Assembly (NCBI GenBank): GCA_027475525.1
Contig: JAMWFC010000080.1
Span: forward strand, 186,001-250,000
Source of the DNA: Macrolepiota albuminosa
Taxonomy: Eukaryota; Basidiomycota; Agaricomycetes; Agaricales; Agaricaceae
DNA length: 64,000 nt
Reading direction: 5' to 3'
Positions 59,523 through 64,000 of this stretch are shown here, piece by piece. The translations under genes and the position numbers were made by a program. Within the stretch, counting starts at the first letter, position 1; every line of letters begins with the position of its first letter. The notes below the pieces were generated by a model. That model did no database searches. It was not told the DNA's origin and worked only from the letters and a program-made list of their open reading frames with translations.

Positions 59523-60871
59523 ATGACATCGTCATATTCACCACCAGCTGGAAAAAAGTTCTATCTCTTTGGTTATCCTGTTGCTCATTCTGCTGCACCG
59601 ACGTTGCACAACCACTCTTTCACTCACTGGCCAAATGGGCGTGCACAACCGAACACGTATGAAATTTGGTCAACAAGCCAAGTCACAAACGCATTACTCC
59701 AAATTTTATCCAGCGACGACTGTGGAGGCGCGGCGTCAGTCATTCCTCAAATCGCCTTGACTACATGCTCACTTGCGCCAAAGGGTGACCATGCCTATAA
59801 AGGCCGCGATTATTCCCTTTCTTGACGAGCTATCGCCTGAAAGCCGCATCACGGGTGCATGTAACACCATTGTCAAGGTCCCAACAAGCAGTGGGCACAA
59901 ACTTGTGGGTCAGAATACCGACAGTAAGCCACACAATCTCCTCTCATACATTCGTTGAACAAATGTCTCCATGTACAGTCCTTGGTGTGCGAAATACTCT
60001 TCTACGTGCACTCCGATCACAGTTTCCAACCAGAATAATTTCTCCTGAAGCTTCATACCCGGCCAAAACCGGCGCCGGCGTCATTATTGGAGGTGGAGCA
60101 ACGACTCGATCCGCTGCTTATGCCCTGACCCTCCTGGGCATCAGCCCATTGTTCCTCGTAAATCGCGATCCAGCGGAGGTCGAAGCCGTGCAATCGTCGC
60201 TCTCACATTTGAATATCATCCATCTCAGGAACTCGGAGCATGTAGAAAGGCACCTAGGTCAACTGGGATCTCCTAGAGTCCTAATGGTAGTAGGCGCCAT
60301 CCGTGAGTCCTGTCCTTGATTCAAGGTTCGTACCTTGAGATTCACATTGTGTTGGGTTAGCGGCAACTGCTCCAGTCACACCGCAAGAACGAGAGGTATA
60401 CGCGACAGTCTCCACAATCCTCACCATACCTTACGTCAAGCCAGCACAAGTGGATGAAAGTCTACCCATCCCCGATCAGCGAATATTCCTGGAAATGGCT
60501 GTAAGTTATTCCACAACCTATGGTACTCGTGAAAGTTCTAGCTATACCCCATTCAGTACAAACCTCGTGTAACTCCAATGCTCCAAGTCGCCCTAGCCCA
60601 CGGTTGGCACGGGATCGACGGCATACAAGTCAGTAACCACCGCACAACATCTTACACCTGATCTTTGAATTCTCTCCTTCCGCGTGATAAGGCTACGATA
60701 GAACAAGGATTGGCCCAGCAGCGCATGTGGTACCTGTCCGACCCTTCCCTGCGCGCGGGCAGCGACGGAAGCATTTTTGACACCAAAATGGAAGATTCGA
60801 CGAGGAAGCTTGGGAAAAGTATGACTGACATTTTACCTCCCGGCGTTGAAGTAGACAGGGCATTACGATGA
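59523..60871 (+). CDS. Quinate/shikimate 5-dehydrogenase-like protein, 355 aa
   Basis: NAD(P)-dependent oxidoreductase that would convert quinate (or shikimate) to the 3-dehydro form for entry into the catabolic route. Six exons: 59523-59734, 59784-59923, 59979-60302, 60361-60500, 60557-60628 and 60692-60871; 1068 nt, 356 codons, in frame with GT-AG introns. Landmarks: FGYPVAHSAAPTLHN (substrate-binding Ser region), GGAAVTMPIKAAIIPFLDEL (catalytic Lys in MPIK, formed across intron 1), GACNTIVK, GQNTDILGVR (catalytic Asp), GVIIGGGATTRSAAYAL (Rossmann nucleotide loop, GGGATTRS rather than the bacterial GAGGAARA type), FLVNRDPAE and a C-terminal WHGIDGIQATIEQGLAQQ. The length is somewhat greater than bacterial AroE (about 270). 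Its pairing with the divergent permease supports a quinate role. Confidence 0.88.
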
Positions 60872-62689
60872 TGGCTTAGACAAAATACGCCGCCGGCCTT
60901 TAGTTTGACTACTGTGTCGTAGGGACGTGTGTATCTTCTTGGTGTGTATTGTCACTTGATACATAGTATCATCTTACCCTGCCCCTGACTTGGAATTGTG
61001 AGCGGAGCCGATCATCGCGATTCTTTAACGCCACATGTCCAGTAGAAAATTTCTGCGCGGTGTTTTTCGTCCGGGAACAAGGTCCCCGGTAGTTGTCGTT
61101 TTTGGGAACGATAACCACGTGGACTACACGAGTTGGGGTTTACCATGAAGGATCTTTGAACGTTCGTTCGACATAGAGGAGGTCTCCATTGCATCTGTTG
61201 AAACTTACAACAACCTTTTTATCTATGGTAGTGAATCTCAGCTTGCTCCCGAATAACTACAGCACCTGCGAATAGAAGACTTGCATACATTATTCTTACG
61301 GAACTCTTTACGCAAGTTTGGACCCAGGCGAGCCCTTTGCGATAGCGACTTGCAGAGAAGATAAGATAGTGTTCATGGGCCCCTTTCTACGATATGGCGC
61401 TAGGTAATTACACGGGGTCACAAAGCGGATATCTACACGGACGACCAGATGGATTTAGCACCTCATGGTTATCGACCTCTCTCGCGATCGTACGCTCCGA
61501 AAACATGTGTGACTTACTCATGACTGCACAGCTATGCATAGGTACTATGTTCTCCGAAGGAGAAACTCGAAGAAACATACCGCCTGTTGGCCATAGAGAT
61601 TTTACCTCTGGATTTCAGGCTCGCTCTTCTCTAAAAAACTTTGCATCCAATATCGACCAAATGCAAGCCCCTAAAGCAAAAATGAACGAGACGATCAGGA
61701 AAAGCCGCTCGAGCATCGTCCCTTTCGGTTCCGCACAACCGCACAGCTAAAGGGCCAAGGCTTTTCTGGTTTCAATAAGTAAGTATAAGTACTAAGTACC
61801 AAGTATCGGTGCTATTCATGCGCGGTCCGGAACTTGTTTAATGGTTCCTAGTATATTTTGTTTTTGGGTTCGCGTCTGACTAATCTAGTAATCTTCTGGG
61901 GTATCTGGATGTATCTGGTCACCCCTGACCGCGTGGATGATCAGTTGACATTGCCACCTTGTTCGAATTCGTGCCTTTGTGCTCATTGTGATGGGTCGAT
62001 AGTAAGTACTTATCGAATTTGTAGTGAATCTTAAGGAGTCGTGCCAGGTTATCGGTCCTTTGAAATCGCCGGCCCGGCTTGTGAATGTTGTTTGTGCACG
62101 AGGTTTAGGCATCGACGGAGGAATGATGGAATAGTTCGCTCTATTGGACGAGAATTGTCAATGACGACAAAGCCTGTCTGTACTTCTCCCGGCGACCGAG
62201 CTGAGCTTCTCTTTTATGTTTCATATGCCCATTCCAATGACTTGTCCGACTTTGGTGTATTTCCGCATGTGACCGTAATATCCCTGTCACACTCACTATA
62301 CTTTCCCTGCGGCGTCCGCGCACGTTCCAACTTTTTTTTCTTGTCTTACGTTACATACAAGTGTCTCGAATGTCAATCTCTACATTGAAATACTCCACGG
62401 TGGACTTATCTGGCAGCTTGCATGAGGGACTAGGATGAGTTCTTCCAGTTTTTACACATGACTTACAAATCACGTTACGGATTTGTAAGCGTTTATTATC
62501 GTGCACTTACGACATATCTGTGTTGGAATTAAGTATTCTCTAGACGAGTAATTCACTGACAGTAGGGTGGTAGCTGAGAACAAGAAAATGATATCTTGGC
62601 ATGGTAGACAGTGTACAGTTTGCGCGCCGCGTGTGTCACAGCACGGGACCGATGTAACTATTCTGTGACGGGTCGCGTCTTTTCTTACA
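60872..62689. other. Gene-poor stretch
   Basis: One 118-codon plus-strand frame (61394-61750) has no family resemblance and no splice support. Short AAGTACTAAGTACC-like repeats occur near 61780-61805. Otherwise nothing is seen. Confidence 0.35.
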
Positions 62690-63633
62690 ATGATGCATGT
62701 CCCCTGCACACCCTCTTCTACAACTCCTGTCAAACACGCCCAAGCAGGCCCGAGCTATCGACCCCTCAACTCCTCACCGCTCGCATTCAAGTTCGGCACT
62801 CAGACACCTAGCTCGCCAGACGAGTCGCCCGTGGCAGTGCGGCGGCGTCTGCAATTCAAGTCACGGACACCCTGCACACCTGTCTTATCGTCCTCGTCCT
62901 CGAGAGCACGCGCACGCGCGATCAACTCGAGCGGAGGTTCAGTTTTCGAAGGGGAAAGTGTTCCACCGCCACTTGACCCGCAAAAAGCCTTTCTAAGAGA
63001 GAAGTTCAAGGCGAGGTGTTTAGAGAGGGCGACAAGGGCACGGGAAAGAGCTGTGAAAGGCAAACGGTATCTGAGTGAACCGAGCAGTGATGGGCTCGAT
63101 GAGGTTATGGATGATGAGGGGGAAGAGGACGATGATGCTATCATGGCGGACGAGGTGAGACTTGGTCAAGGAGTCTTGTCTCAGCATGGTTGATCACACT
63201 TTCGATTTCTAGCTTTTTCGGAGGATCGTGAACCACTCGAAGCGGAAGATACTTCATTCGTACCGCCGTTCTTACGCTGATGAGGTTGGTTCGTCGTTCG
63301 ATCCGGACTTGGAAGATCCAGAAGAATGGGAAAACGAGTTGCTTGGTACGTACTCTTTCTGTGAGGTTCCTTGCTTTTCACGTTACTGATTCTGACACAG
63401 CTTCGGGCTGTGGCTGCAGAGCCCGATTAGCTCTTGACGTTTCTGAAGGCGCAGAAGAGCCGCCGCCTGATGACTTGAACAACGAAGAATTGGAAGCGTA
63501 TGCTGAAGAATATGCTAGAAGTACCGCTTTGGCGGACTTTGAAGACCTTTCACAGGAAGACCTATTTAGTCTGAGCGATGTGGAGGAGCTCAACGCTCAC
63601 GGCGCTACTAATGAAGATGTGGATATGCACTGA
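62690..63633 (+). CDS. Small acidic hypothetical protein, 276 aa
   Basis: I do not recognise the family. Three exons (62690-63154, 63213-63345 and 63401-63633) total 831 nt (277 codons) with GT-AG introns of 58 and 55 bp, all in frame. The N-terminal 100 residues are Ser/Pro/Thr-rich and disordered in character. A basic helix follows (LREKFKARCLERATRARERA), then an acidic run (DDEGEEDDDA), a second conserved-looking segment (LFRRIVNHSKRKILHSYRRS) ending EEWENELL, and an acidic C-terminal tail. No signal or membrane segment, so it is probably nuclear or cytosolic. The exact start is a guess; an in-frame ATG lies at 62690, with a second at 62693. Confidence 0.65.
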
Positions 63634-64000
63634 CTTGGAATGAATGCTTTTGTGTATTTTTGTAGCTCTTAGACATGTATGTATTCTTGCAAAAGCCGGC
63701 AAATGAGTAAGTCGGTATTCTCTTGTACTTGAACGTCTTGACTTGACCTGCAACTCTCGAGAACTCTAAGCTAAGTCTATTCGCATCTAAAGCTACGTGG
63801 AAAAAAGTCTGCTTGGCGCAAATGGTGGCGTTACCGCGAACGTTGGTGGGCCTGTGTGAAGTGTCTCTTGTTCATCCATCAATCAATCAATTTATTTGTG
63901 AATCACAAGTTAACGACATATGGTCATTGTCTTCTTCTGTCATGTTGTTGACTCGCCGAGGCCGCGTCGTGCTTCTTGTCGTGCTTCTTGTCGTGCTTGC
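63634..64000. other. Window end, no gene seen
   Basis: Downstream of the acidic-protein gene. Contains CAATCAATCAAT (near 63880) and a GTCGTGCTTCTT repeat running to the window end. Confidence 0.4.

Noticed and set aside
61394..61750. Plus-strand 118-codon frame as a gene
   Set aside because: No family resemblance, isolated, and no intron evidence in a genome where nearly every gene has introns.

Overview
The window looks like a repeat-rich stretch of a filamentous basidiomycete genome, most likely an agaricomycete. This rests on short GT-AG introns of about 46-90 bp in nearly every gene, a CxC2-type KDZ transposase, a DUF6534-like membrane protein, a DUF6729/3'-5' exonuclease family member, and a chromodomain Ty3/Gypsy element. 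The species cannot be named from the sequence.

Left part (1-36 kb) is almost entirely mobile DNA. A decayed Gln/Pro-rich gene (0.2-3.4 kb) abuts an LTR. From 6,566 to 23,325 lies a 16.8-kb element with about 2.15-kb terminal inverted repeats. It holds four multi-exon genes: a complete KDZ transposase (spliced model 1127 codons, in frame) and three unrecognised companions. The inverted repeats and the DNA just inside them carry many tRNA-like modules. To the right are a broken Ty3/Gypsy pol, a decayed DUF6729/exonuclease gene, and an old minus-strand Ty3/Gypsy element with a Tc1/mariner-type (DD34E) element inserted in it.

Right part (36.8-64 kb) is host gene space. It holds a tRNA-Gln(UUG) with an intron, a small secreted Kre9-like GPI protein, a DUF6534-like membrane protein, an M28 aminopeptidase, a cluster of three cyclophilin copies (one intact, one split, one relic), a divergent quinate permease/quinate dehydrogenase pair, and a small acidic protein. 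The split cyclophilin is interrupted by a young, apparently intact Ty3/Gypsy chromovirus (5.76 kb, GACAT target duplication, one 1564-aa gag-pol frame).

Two signals stand out. First, the KDZ element combines very long inverted repeats, tRNA-like arrays and a TCCG/CGGA-rich sequence style. Second, four unrelated loci each carry a tandem duplication of exactly 77 bp. That is more easily explained by assembly (k = 77 overlaps left unmerged) than by biology, and it affects how two of the broken genes and one LTR should be read.
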